This document shows, piece after piece, positions 17,474 through 25,214 of a DNA stretch of 64,000 nt. The DNA is taken from positions 5,486,118 to 5,550,117 of the forward strand of contig NZ_JAIFZO010000002.1 of assembly GCF_026341275.1 (NCBI RefSeq). The letters are read 5' to 3'. This DNA comes from Streptomyces ortus (lineage in GTDB: Bacteria; Actinomycetota; Actinomycetes; Streptomycetales; Streptomycetaceae). Made by a program: the position numbers and the translations under genes. The notes under the pieces are model-generated. The model was not told the origin of the DNA. It saw nothing but the letters and a program-made list of their open reading frames with translations, and made no database searches. How positions within the stretch are numbered: the stretch's first letter is position 1; every line of letters begins with the position of its first letter.

Positions 17474-18625
17474 GTGACACGCAAGACGGTGCGCATCGCC
17501 ATGAACGGCGTGACGGGACGCATGGGCTACCGCCAGCACCTCGTCCGCTCGATCCTCGCCCTGCGCGAACAGGGCGGCCTCGACCTCGGCGACGGTGACG
17601 TGCTCTGGCCCGAACCGGTCCTCGTGGGGCGCCGCGAGCACGCCCTGAAGGCGCTCGCCGACCAGCACGGCATCGAGCACTGGTCCACCGACCTGGACGC
17701 CGTCCTCGCCGACCCGACCGTCGACATCTACTTCGACGCCCAGGTCACCTCGGCCCGCGAGGAGGCACTCAAGAAGGCGATCGCGGCCGGCAAGCACCTC
17801 TACACGGAGAAGCCGACCGCCACCGGCCTCGACGGCGCCCTCGCCCTGGCCCGCCTGGCGAACGACGCCGGCATCAAGCACGGCGTCGTCCAGGACAAGC
17901 TCTTCCTCCCCGGACTGCTCAAGCTCAAGCGCCTCATCGACGGCGGCTTCTTCGGCCGTGTCCTGTCCATCCGCGGCGAGTTCGGCTACTGGGTCTTCGA
18001 GGGCGACTGGCAGCCCGCCCAGCGCCCCTCGTGGAACTACCGGGCCGAGGACGGCGGCGGCATCGTCGTCGACATGTTCCCGCACTGGGAGTACGTGCTG
18101 CACGAACTGTTCGGCCGCGTGAAGTCGGTCCAGGCGCTCACCGCCACCCACGTCCCGCAGCGCTGGGACGAGGGCGACAAGCCCTACGACGCCACCGCCG
18201 ACGACGCGGCGTACGGCATCTTCGAACTCGACGGCGGCGCGATCGCCCAGATCAACTCCTCCTGGGCGGTCCGCGTCAACCGCGACGAACTCGTCGAGTT
18301 CCAGGTCGACGGCACCGAGGGCTCGGCCGTCGCCGGACTGCGCAACTGCCGCGTCCAGCACCGCTCGGCGACCCCCAAGCCGGTCTGGAACCCGGACATC
18401 CCCGCCACCGAGGTCTTCCGCGACCAGTGGCAGGAGGTGCCCGACAACGCCGAGTTCGACAACGGCTTCAAGGCCCAGTGGGAGCTGTTCCTCCGCCACG
18501 TCTACGCCGACGCCCCCTACCACTGGGACCTCCTGGCCGGCGCCCGCGGCGTCCAGCTCGCCGAGCTGGGCCTGAGGTCCTCCGCCGAAGGCCGCCGCTT
18601 CGACGTCCCGGAGATCTCCCTGTGA
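17474..18625 (+). CDS. Gfo/Idh/MocA family NAD(P)-dependent oxidoreductase
   Basis: A 383-residue dehydrogenase. The Rossmann part begins KTVRIAMNGVTGRMGYRQH, with a glycine-rich loop variant, then YFDAQVTSAREEALKKAIAAGKHLYTEKPTA, in which EKPTA is the family's catalytic/cofactor motif. The C-terminal substrate domain has EFGYWVFEG and GGGIVVDMFPHWEYVLHELFG, with the conserved Asp and His. Substrates in this family are sugars, inositols or related polyols. The GTG start at 17474 has GGAGGG six bases upstream. It is first in a translationally coupled operon with the DUF993 and isomerase genes (GTGA overlaps), under the facing LacI regulator. Confidence 0.88.
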   Translation: MTRKTVRIAMNGVTGRMGYRQHLVRSILALREQGGLDLGDGDVLWPEPVLVGRREHALKALADQHGIEHWSTDLDAVLADPTVDIYFDAQVTSAREEALKKAIAAGKHLYTEKPTATGLDGALALARLANDAGIKHGVVQDKLFLPGLLKLKRLIDGGFFGRVLSIRGEFGYWVFEGDWQPAQRPSWNYRAEDGGGIVVDMFPHWEYVLHELFGRVKSVQALTATHVPQRWDEGDKPYDATADDAAYGIFELDGGAIAQINSSWAVRVNRDELVEFQVDGTEGSAVAGLRNCRVQHRSATPKPVWNPDIPATEVFRDQWQEVPDNAEFDNGFKAQWELFLRHVYADAPYHWDLLAGARGVQLAELGLRSSAEGRRFDVPEISL

Positions 18626-19800
18626 CCATCGAACTCCCGGGCGCCGACGGCAGGTCGCACACCTACACCCCCCGCCCCGACCCCCTCCCCGTCACCACCG
18701 GCGCCCCCTTCGCCGCCCGTACGGTCTTCTCGGCGGCCCACGTGGTCGCCGACCCGTACGCGGACGTCTCACCCGACTCGCCCGCCGCCGTCGACTGGGA
18801 CGCCACCCTCGCCTTCCGCCGCCATCTGTGGTCCCACGGACTGGGCGTCGCCGAGGCCATGGACACCGCTCAGCGCGGCATGGGCCTCGACTGGGCGGGC
18901 GCGGCCGAGCTGATCCGCCGCTCGTCGGCCGAGGCGAAGGCGGTCGGCGGCCTGATCGCCTGCGGCGTGGGCACCGACCAGCTGCCGGCCACCGGGACCG
19001 CGGACCCGTACGGCTCGTACGGGCTGGACGACGTACGGGCCGCGTACGAGGAGCAGCTGGCCCTCGTCGAGGAGTCCGGCTCGCAGGCCATCCTGATGGC
19101 CTCCCGCGCGCTGGCCGCCGTTGCCAAGGGCCCCGAGGACTATCTGGAGGTCTACGGCCACCTGCTGCGCCAGGCCGCCGAACCGGTGGTCCTGCACTGG
19201 CTGGGCCCGATGTTCGACCCGGCTCTCGACGGCTACTGGGGCAGCACCGACCTGGACGCCGCCACCGGCACCTTCCTTGAGGTCATCGCCGCCCACCCCG
19301 ACAAGGTCGACGGCATCAAGGTCTCCCTGCTGGACGCGCAGCGCGAGATCGACCTGCGCCGCAAGCTCCCCGACGGGGTGCGCTGCTACACCGGCGACGA
19401 CTTCAACTACCCCGAGCTGATCGCGGGCGACGACCAGGGCTTCAGCCACGCCCTGCTCGGCATCTTCGACCCGCTGGGCCCGCTCGCCGCAGAGGCTGTA
19501 CGGACCCTGGACACGGGTGACGTACACGGCTTCCGCTCGCTCCTCGACCCCACGGTCGAACTCTCCCGCCACCTCTTCCAGGCCCCCACCCGCTTCTACA
19601 AGACGGGCGTGGTGTTCCTGGCCTGGCTCGCGGGCCACCAGTCCCACTTCACGATGGTCGGCGGCCTCCAGTCGGCCCGCTCGCTGCCCCACCTGTCCCG
19701 GGCGTACGAACTCGCCGACGGCCTGGGCCTGTTCCCCGACCCGGCGCTCGCGGAGGCCCGCATGAAGACCCTGCTCTCCCTCTACGGAGTGAACCAGTGA
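18622..19800 (+). CDS. DUF993 / dihydrodipicolinate synthase-like protein
   Basis: A 392-residue protein matching DUF993, a TIM-barrel family distantly related to dihydrodipicolinate synthase and class I aldolases. Features seen: SRALAAVAKGPEDYLEVYGHLLR, VVLHWLGPMFDPALDGYWGS, and KVDGIKVSLLDAQREIDLRR, whose lysine is a candidate Schiff-base residue. It ends in YGVNQ. It starts at a GTG overlapping the previous stop (GTGA). Its place between a sugar dehydrogenase and an isomerase suggests an aldolase or lyase step in the breakdown of an oxidised sugar; this is inference, as I know of no characterised member. Confidence 0.82.
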   Translation: MTIELPGADGRSHTYTPRPDPLPVTTGAPFAARTVFSAAHVVADPYADVSPDSPAAVDWDATLAFRRHLWSHGLGVAEAMDTAQRGMGLDWAGAAELIRRSSAEAKAVGGLIACGVGTDQLPATGTADPYGSYGLDDVRAAYEEQLALVEESGSQAILMASRALAAVAKGPEDYLEVYGHLLRQAAEPVVLHWLGPMFDPALDGYWGSTDLDAATGTFLEVIAAHPDKVDGIKVSLLDAQREIDLRRKLPDGVRCYTGDDFNYPELIAGDDQGFSHALLGIFDPLGPLAAEAVRTLDTGDVHGFRSLLDPTVELSRHLFQAPTRFYKTGVVFLAWLAGHQSHFTMVGGLQSARSLPHLSRAYELADGLGLFPDPALAEARMKTLLSLYGVNQ

Positions 19801-20651
19801 CCCCGAGCACCCTGCCGGCCGCGGCGGACCTCTCCCGCTTCAGCATCAACCAGATGACGGTCAAGCAGCTGTCCATGCCGGAACTGGTGGACGCGTGCGT
19901 GGCGCTGGGCGTCCCGGCGGTGGGCCTGTGGCGGGCCCCCGTCCAGACGTACGGCCTGGCCGCGACGGCCAAGCTGGTCCGTGACGCGGGCCTCACGGTC
20001 ACCACCCTCTGCCGCGGCGGCTTCCTCACGGCGATCGGCCCGGCCGAGCGGGCGGAGGCGCTGGACGACAACCGCCTGGCGATCGACGAGGCGGCCACCC
20101 TGGGTACGGACACGCTCGTCCTGGTCTCGGGCGGCCTCCCGGCGGGCTCCAAGGACCTGCACGGCGCCCGGGAACGGATCGCGGACGCACTGGGTGAACT
20201 GGGCCCGTACGCAGAGGAGCGCGGCGTACGACTCGCCATCGAACCGCTCCACCCGATGTACGCCGCCGACCGCTGCGTGGTCTCCACGCTCACCCAGGCC
20301 CTGGACCTCGCGGAACGCTTCCCCGCGCACCAGGTCGGCGTCACGGTCGACACGTACCACATCTGGTGGGACGACCGGGCCCCCGAGCAGATCGCCCGCG
20401 CGGGCGCCGCCGGCCGCATCCACACCTTCCAGCTCGCCGACTGGACGACCCCGCTCCCCGAGGGCGTCCTCAACGGCCGCGGCCAGCTCGGCGACGGCTC
20501 GATCGACATGCGCGAGTGGAAGGCGTACGTCGAGGCGGCGGGCTACACGGGCCCCATCGAAGTAGAACTCTTCAACGACGGCCTGTGGGCCAGGAACGGC
20601 CGAGAGGTCCTCGCGGAGACGGCCGCACGCTTCACGGAACACACGGCCTGA
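19797..20651 (+). CDS. Sugar phosphate isomerase/epimerase, third gene of the LacI-linked operon
   Basis: A 284-residue TIM-barrel protein of the xylose isomerase-like family. Motifs include NQMTVKQLSMPELVDACVALGVPAVGLWR, TLCRGGFL, LAIEPLHPMYAADRCVV (Glu ligand), VGVTVDTYHIWWDD (Asp and His ligands) and GPIEVELFNDGLW (final Glu). It starts at a GTG overlapping the DUF993 stop by four bases, so the three proteins are probably made in similar amounts. The operon logic (dehydrogenation, isomerisation, aldol cleavage) fits catabolism of a sugar or cyclitol that the window does not identify. Confidence 0.87.
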   Translation: MTPSTLPAAADLSRFSINQMTVKQLSMPELVDACVALGVPAVGLWRAPVQTYGLAATAKLVRDAGLTVTTLCRGGFLTAIGPAERAEALDDNRLAIDEAATLGTDTLVLVSGGLPAGSKDLHGARERIADALGELGPYAEERGVRLAIEPLHPMYAADRCVVSTLTQALDLAERFPAHQVGVTVDTYHIWWDDRAPEQIARAGAAGRIHTFQLADWTTPLPEGVLNGRGQLGDGSIDMREWKAYVEAAGYTGPIEVELFNDGLWARNGREVLAETAARFTEHTA

Positions 20652-20714
20652 TCAGCCCGGACACGGGCCCCCGCCCCCACTCGACGGCGGTACCCGCCCC
20701 GCCTCGAAAAAAGC

Positions 20715-21026
20715 TCAAAAAAATCTCAAGCAACCGTGCAACCCTCTCCCCACCTCGCGGGTCGTACCTGGCATCAGAACCTTTGGAGGGGGATCCGGGG
20801 GGATCGCGGGGGTTCTGATCTGGGGGAGGGGACCGAGGGGCCCGGTCGACGGACCGGGCCCCTCGAAATATGTCCTCCACTTGCCCGGACCACCGATGCC
20901 CTTCTTCTCGTTGCGGATCCGCCAGATACCTATCCCCGCCGAGATCACGGTGAGGACGACGATCATCACGGCGCCGGTGGGCCAGAAGTCGGTTTTCTTC
21001 CGGGCGGTGAGACGAAGGAGCTCCAC
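20715..21026 (-). CDS. Small single-span membrane protein, hypothetical
   Basis: A 103-residue protein from a GTG at 21026 with AAGGAG five bases upstream, which decides the start. Residues 1-13 are basic (ELLRLTARKK), 16-36 form one membrane helix (TGAVMIVVLTVISAGIGIW), then RIRNEKKGIGGPGKW. The second half is proline-rich and low in complexity, and its DNA holds a perfect 14-bp hairpin (20834-20865). The helix half looks real; the tail could be read-through past a lost stop. Function unknown. Confidence 0.6.
   Translation of the reverse strand: MELLRLTARKKTDFWPTGAVMIVVLTVISAGIGIWRIRNEKKGIGGPGKWRTYFEGPGPSTGPLGPLPQIRTPAIPPDPPPKVLMPGTTREVGRGLHGCLRFF
20834..20865. terminator. Perfect 14-bp stem-loop
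   Basis: Arms CGAGGGGCCCGGTC (20834-20847) and GACCGGGCCCCTCG (20852-20865) pair completely around a GACG loop. It lies inside the 3' part of the minus-strand small membrane protein frame. A second inverted repeat (ATCAGAACC near 20773 and GGTTCTGAT near 20812) is just beside it. It could end transcription from either side; there is no T-tract. Confidence 0.55.
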
Positions 21027-21173
21027 GGTTTCTCCTTCGGGTGTCCGCGAGCGACCAGATCGGCCCCGGCCGCCGATCACGACACCTCCACGGGTACCCG
21101 CCGACCCCGTAGCCCACTCGACGACTGGCACGGGCTTTCCGGCAGCCCCCGGCAGCTTGCAGGGTCGAGCCGG

Positions 21174-21983
21174 TCAGGCGCGGTCGTGCCGGTGTCGTTG
21201 CCACAGCCGTGCGGCAGCGAGCAGACTCCGTGTCCAGTCGTCCGGGGCGGTTCCTGCGATGTCGGCCCAGAGGCCGGCGCTGGCCAGGGCGAAAGTGTCC
21301 ACGGCTTGTGGGGGCGCTGATGCCCAGGCGGGGAGACGCGCGGCCAGCGCTTCGGCGGCGGCCGGTGTGTGACCTGCCGCAACGAGCCAGATGATCCAGT
21401 GAGCGGGGTCGAGCCAGGCCGCGCCACGGGTGGCCCAGCCCCAGTCGACGAGGTGGGCGCGGTTGTCGGTGACAAGGACATTGTGGTTGTTCCAGTCGGT
21501 GTGGAGCAGTGCGTCGCCTCGAAAGACGTCCGCGTCACCGGGGTGGTCGACATGGGCGGCCAGGCGTTGTTCGGCATGGCGCAGTTCGACGTCCGGACAG
21601 GGCAGGGCGGCCAGTTCCTGGAGTGCGTCCGAGACCTTGGGCAAGTCGGGGGAGCCCGGGGAGTAGTCGGCGTGATGCCCGTGGATGGTCTCGAAACCGA
21701 GGACGTCCCAGCCGTCGGCGATGACGTGGAAGAGCAGGCGCGGGGCGAGCGGGGTCACGTACGGGTTGATGTCCGCCTCGCGTCGTTGCGTCCAGACCCA
21801 GCGGTGGTCGGTGCGCAGGCCCTTGAGGAAGACGACTCCGCCGGTGGTGTGCGCGAGTGCGGAGAGTGAGCTGTTGAAACCGGTGCTGACGTTGTCGACC
21901 TTGAGGATCTGACCGGTCTCTGCCTCGATGGCGGTGCGCATGCCGAGAGGGAGACCGTCGAAGGTGATGGGGGGCGCGGGCAT
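21174..21983 (-). CDS. Aminoglycoside phosphotransferase/kinase-like protein in the radical SAM cluster
   Basis: A 269-residue protein of the aminoglycoside phosphotransferase/choline kinase fold. The N-lobe has VFLKGLRTD with the likely ATP lysine. The catalytic loop is LLHTDWNNHNVLV (HxDxxxxN) and the metal motif is LVDWGWA. The start ATG at 21983 has a weak ribosome site; upstream codons are unlike the family. It is the last gene of the minus-strand run, 79 bases after the small peptide gene and separated from it by a strong hairpin. It could modify the peptide product, give self-resistance, or act on something unrelated. True aminoglycoside specificity is not implied. Confidence 0.78.
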   Translation of the reverse strand: MPAPPITFDGLPLGMRTAIEAETGQILKVDNVSTGFNSSLSALAHTTGGVVFLKGLRTDHRWVWTQRREADINPYVTPLAPRLLFHVIADGWDVLGFETIHGHHADYSPGSPDLPKVSDALQELAALPCPDVELRHAEQRLAAHVDHPGDADVFRGDALLHTDWNNHNVLVTDNRAHLVDWGWATRGAAWLDPAHWIIWLVAAGHTPAAAEALAARLPAWASAPPQAVDTFALASAGLWADIAGTAPDDWTRSLLAAARLWQRHRHDRA

Positions 21984-22015
21984 GGTCGTCAGGCTTTCAG
22001 ATGTACGCGCAGGCA

Positions 22016-22051
22016 GAGGGCTTCCGGCACGAGGTGCTGCCAGAAGCCCTC
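22016..22051 (-). terminator. Stem-loop directly after the small peptide gene
   Basis: Arms GAGGGCTTC (22016-22024) and GAAGCCCTC (22043-22051) form a perfect 9-bp stem whose loop can pair further (GGCA/TGCC). On the minus strand it starts 11 bases after the peptide stop and precedes the kinase gene. Partial termination here would make more peptide than kinase mRNA, a common arrangement for peptide precursors. Confidence 0.55.
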
Positions 22052-22062
22052 CGGCCGGGCGG

Positions 22063-22200
22063 TCAGTTGTACGGGTTGTCGTCCCCGCAGCCGGGCGTGG
22101 TGTCCGCCGCGAAGGCGTCCAGGTCTTCGATAAGGATGATCTCCTCATCGGGCTCGGACACTGGGTGGATGGGGGTGATCTCCACTGCTGTTGCGGTCAT
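22063..22200 (-). CDS. Putative RiPP precursor peptide, 45 residues
   Basis: A small gene between the radical SAM gene and the kinase. ATG at 22200 has an AAGGAG site seven bases upstream, and the start lies three bases past the radical SAM stop. The peptide begins MTATAVEITPIHPVSEP, has an acidic/aliphatic stretch (DEEIILIEDLDAF, residues 18-30) typical of leaders bound by RiPP enzymes, and a short polar C-terminus with one Cys (TTPGCGDDNPYN, residues 34-45). I infer it is the substrate of the adjacent SPASM enzyme. I cannot assign it to a named RiPP class: it lacks the several cysteines of sactipeptides, the mycofactocin C-terminal Val-Tyr and a YG splice site. Confidence 0.7.
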   Translation of the reverse strand: MTATAVEITPIHPVSEPDEEIILIEDLDAFAADTTPGCGDDNPYN

Positions 22201-22203
22201 GGT

Positions 22204-23316
22204 TCAGCTCCTTGTTGTCGCGTGTTGGCAGTACCTGTCCAGTGGTGCCTTCGCCTCCTGGTAGACCTTGGCCAGCGGCCGGCAGACCCGGCAGGTGCCG
22301 GACAGCCGGCAGCCGGTGCAGCCACCGGTGCGAAGCATCAGGGAGTCGGCGATGCCGCCGAGGCGGCTCAGTCCCTCGACTCCCGTGGTCATGAGGGGGA
22401 TCGCCTCGTCGCGGCCGACCTTGCAGATGGAGACCATGCCGTGTGGGTCGACGTGGAAGAAGGTGTGGCCGGCGTTGCAGCCGTTGAAGGGATCTCGATC
22501 CGCGAGGTGGTCCGGGGCCTGGGCGGCAAGGGTTTCTGCGCCGCCGTAGATGGTCGGCGACATATGGGTGTACTCGCGGTACGGCAGCCCATGGCGATCG
22601 GCGAAACCGCGCATCAGGTCGGCTTCATGTGCGTTGTGCCGCGTGATGATCAGAGCCAGGTCGAGAGGCAATCCGGCTTCCTGGGCCGCGTCCAGTCCTC
22701 TGACGAACATGCGGTACGCGCCCCGACGCCGAGTCAGCCCGTCGTAGGACTCCGCGGTGGCCCCGTACAGGCTGAGTGTGATCCGGTTCGGCCTCCGGCG
22801 GGTCAGCAGGGCGAGGTTCTTCGCTGCGGCGAGGCGCGAGCCGTTGGTAAGGATCTCGACCATCATGCCCAGCTCGTGCGCGAGTCGGTACGTCTCGGGG
22901 AACAGCTTGTCGATCATTGGCTCACCGCCCGTGAGCTGGAGCCAGAGAACCCCGGAGTCCCGGATGGCGTGCAACAGGCGCTCACGATCCGGCCAGCCCA
23001 GGCCGGCGAACTGCTTCAGACCGAGGTAGCAGTGCTCGCAGTCGTAGTTGCAGCCGAGGTTCAACTCGTACGAGGCGCGTCCGTATCCGTAGGGGGAGCG
23101 GGCGCGGACCAGCACGGTCTCATCGATACGGCGGTGGGCCAGATCGATTTCCCAGACCCGGCGGGCCACGTCGGCCAGCCAGGTGGGTGCTGTCGAGGTG
23201 CTCGATGTGGTGCGCAGTTCCTCGTACCTGTGAACAGCAAGGCGTGCTGCCTTGGGACTGCCCGGCCGTACGAGAAGGTGGTGGTCGAGGTACGGGGCTG
23301 CGATCAGCTCGTGCAT
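22204..23316 (-). CDS. Radical SAM/SPASM peptide-modifying enzyme (putative RiPP maturase)
   Basis: A 370-residue enzyme. CNYDCEHC (Cys 89, 93, 96) is the CX3CX2C motif that binds the S-adenosylmethionine cluster, preceded by ASYELNLG and followed by LQLTGGEPMID, the SAM-binding GGE motif. The C-terminal part has seven cysteines in SPASM order (FNGCNAGH, VSICKVG, GGCTGCRLSGTCRVC, RYC), which would bind auxiliary iron-sulfur clusters as in enzymes that crosslink or trim peptides. The first 80 residues could be a peptide-recognition domain, but this is not clear. ATG 23316 has GAGGAG five bases upstream and overlaps the ATPase gene by 13 bases. The 45-residue peptide follows immediately. Confidence 0.9.
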   Translation of the reverse strand: MHELIAAPYLDHHLLVRPGSPKAARLAVHRYEELRTTSSTSTAPTWLADVARRVWEIDLAHRRIDETVLVRARSPYGYGRASYELNLGCNYDCEHCYLGLKQFAGLGWPDRERLLHAIRDSGVLWLQLTGGEPMIDKLFPETYRLAHELGMMVEILTNGSRLAAAKNLALLTRRRPNRITLSLYGATAESYDGLTRRRGAYRMFVRGLDAAQEAGLPLDLALIITRHNAHEADLMRGFADRHGLPYREYTHMSPTIYGGAETLAAQAPDHLADRDPFNGCNAGHTFFHVDPHGMVSICKVGRDEAIPLMTTGVEGLSRLGGIADSLMLRTGGCTGCRLSGTCRVCRPLAKVYQEAKAPLDRYCQHATTRS

Positions 23317-23717
23317 ACGGACTCCTCATTCGGGCTGTCGAGGATCAGGCGGGCCCAGACGGTCTTGCCGATCGGGTGGCGGTCGTGGTGGCCGGTCTCC
23401 GCGGAGAGCCGGTCGACGAGAAGGAGGCCACGGCCGCCTTCGTCGTCTTCTCCGGCCTTGATGCGGCGGGGCGGGGTTCGGTCGGCATCGGAGACCTCGA
23501 CCAGGCAGCTCGGGCCGTCAACAGTCAGCCGAACTTCGAAGAGATGTCCTGGCCTGCCGCCGTGCTCGACGGCATTGGCGGAGAGCTCTCCGCAGACGAG
23601 GACCACCCGCGCGATGTCCTCCTGGGCGTATCCCCAGCTCGCGAGCGTCTGGGAGACGAGGCTGCGGGCCAAAGGTACGCACTTGCGTAGGGGGCTGAAC
23701 TGCGTCTGCCATCGCAA
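23304..23717 (-). CDS. HATPase_c domain protein (anti-sigma-factor-kinase-like)
   Basis: A 137-residue stand-alone histidine-kinase-type ATPase of the RsbW/SpoIIAB superfamily. The N-box is VLVCGELSANAVEHG (about 41-55), the G1 box VEVSDADRTPP, and the G2 region GRGLLLVDRLSAE. Streptomyces has many such proteins; some bind sigma or anti-anti-sigma factors and most are unstudied. The start is taken as TTG 23717; the ribosome site is poor, so the exact start is uncertain. The stop overlaps the radical SAM start, so the two are translationally coupled. It probably has a regulatory role for the peptide locus. Confidence 0.8.
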   Translation of the reverse strand: MRWQTQFSPLRKCVPLARSLVSQTLASWGYAQEDIARVVLVCGELSANAVEHGGRPGHLFEVRLTVDGPSCLVEVSDADRTPPRRIKAGEDDEGGRGLLLVDRLSAETGHHDRHPIGKTVWARLILDSPNEESVCTS

Positions 23718-23825
23718 CGGAGCAGTGTCGGAGTGTCGTCTTAGCGTGCATCGCGTCCCCTCGTCACGGGCGGGCTGTGGGACACAAGTGCACCGCTGCG
23801 GTGATCACGGAATCAGGTCACACTG

Positions 23826-23844
23826 ATTACCCAACGTGGTTAAT
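23826..23844. promoter_or_regulatory. Imperfect dyad in the divergent XRE/ATPase promoter region
   Basis: ATTACCCAACGTGGTTAAT has matching ends (ATTA/TAAT with CC/GG inside) and is AT-rich compared with its surroundings. It lies 57 bases before the XRE gene and about 109 before the divergent ATPase gene, so it is a candidate site for the XRE regulator. Confidence 0.35.
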
Positions 23845-23900
23845 GTCGTCATCAGTTGGTACCGAGCCGGACCGCCTGGACGGGCGAGTGAGGAGGATGA

Positions 23901-25211
23901 GTGGCACGCTCGCAGGCTCACCGGGCGCTGCCCGCCGAACTGCTGGCCAGCGCGGAATGGCAGGAAGCCTGTCGCGGCCGGGACTTCGCCCGTATCTTCC
24001 GGCTGGTCAAAGGCAAGGCCGGGATCTACCCGTCACGGATCGCCGCACTGTGCGGCATGACGCCGAGCAGAGTCGGCGAGATCATGGCGGGACGGCGCGG
24101 CTTGGCGCACATCGACGTGATCGAACGAGTCGCCGACGGCCTGGGCATCCCCGGTGCGATGCTCGGCCTGGCTCACCGGCCCTGGGAGATTCCTGTCCCG
24201 CCTCGCATCGGGGAGAGGCTGCCCGAGCCCCGTCCTGTGGTATCGGACGAACCTCAACGCATCGGTTCGAGGGGCGAACTGGACGACCTTCTCGCGCTGG
24301 TCGACGGCCGTGCCACCCGTTCCACCCTTACGGCCCTGCGCTCCTCGGTACAGGACTACTGGCGGCGGGACAACGCGCACGGTGGCGCGACTCTGCGACC
24401 GGCCGTCGTGGGGCACCTGCGCTATGTCAGCCGCCTCCTCGACTCTGCCGAGGCCGGCTTACGTCACGACCTTCAAGGGATCGCAGCCGAGCTGGCACGG
24501 CTCTCCGGCTGGGCGTACTTCGACGCTCGCCAGTACAGCACCGCGCGCACGTACTTCACCGAGGCGCTCAAACTCTCCCACACGCAGGGCGACAGGCTGT
24601 TCATGGCAAATGTGCTGTCCTGCATGAGTCTGTTGGCCACTTATGACGGCAATCCGAACGATGCCGTGGCCCTTGCATGCCGTGCCCAGGATGCGGCCCG
24701 CGCCGCCGGTGAACAGCCGCTCGTCATGTCGATGCTGCACTTGCGCGAGGCGTTCGCCCACGCCATCCTCCGAGACGCCCAGGCTTGCCACCATGCCGTG
24801 GATCGCTCCCGTGTCCAGTACGAACGCTCGCGTGGACACGAAGTTGAAGCACCTGTCTGGGTCCACTACTTCGACGAGACGAAGCTCCTCGTCGATACCG
24901 GCATCGCCTACGCGCGCCTCGGCGAATCAGCCCGCGCAGAACCCCTCATCGCTGAGGGCCTGCGTCGAGAGAATGCCGACCAGCGGCGAGGCCGCGCCTT
25001 CCATGCCTTTTGGCTGGCCAGCGCCCAACTCCAGTTGAGCAAACTCGATGAGGCATGCGCCAACGCCGGCCTCGCCCTCGACCTCACCGCAGCCATTGAC
25101 TCGCCACGGGTGAGCGGCCACGTCCAGGAACTGCACCGCCGGATGTTGCCCTACGCACGCGAGGCTCCGGTCCTCGCTTTCGAACAACGTATGCGCGATG
25201 CCCTCGGTTGA
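23901..25211 (+). CDS. XRE-family regulator with C-terminal TPR-like region
   Basis: A 436-residue protein. The N-terminal helix-turn-helix is at about residues 28-75 (GIYPSRIAALCGMTPSRVGEIMAGRRGLAHIDVIERVADGLGIP). Residues 110-436 are helical repeats with TPR character (LSGWAYFDARQYSTARTYFTEALKLSHTQGDRLFMANVLSCMSLLATYDG), as in peptide-sensing regulators of Gram-positive bacteria and in the regulators beside many actinobacterial RiPP genes. GTG 23901 follows GAGGAGGA. It is divergent from the ATPase-radical SAM-peptide-kinase run and probably controls it; the regulated genes and signal are inferred. Confidence 0.85.
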   Translation: MARSQAHRALPAELLASAEWQEACRGRDFARIFRLVKGKAGIYPSRIAALCGMTPSRVGEIMAGRRGLAHIDVIERVADGLGIPGAMLGLAHRPWEIPVPPRIGERLPEPRPVVSDEPQRIGSRGELDDLLALVDGRATRSTLTALRSSVQDYWRRDNAHGGATLRPAVVGHLRYVSRLLDSAEAGLRHDLQGIAAELARLSGWAYFDARQYSTARTYFTEALKLSHTQGDRLFMANVLSCMSLLATYDGNPNDAVALACRAQDAARAAGEQPLVMSMLHLREAFAHAILRDAQACHHAVDRSRVQYERSRGHEVEAPVWVHYFDETKLLVDTGIAYARLGESARAEPLIAEGLRRENADQRRGRAFHAFWLASAQLQLSKLDEACANAGLALDLTAAIDSPRVSGHVQELHRRMLPYAREAPVLAFEQRMRDALG

Positions 25212-25214
25212 CCC

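Noticed and set aside
22063..22200. Mycofactocin or sactipeptide precursor
   Set aside because: The peptide lacks the C-terminal Val-Tyr of MftA and has one Cys only; no MftB or MftD-like partner is present. Left as an unassigned RiPP candidate.
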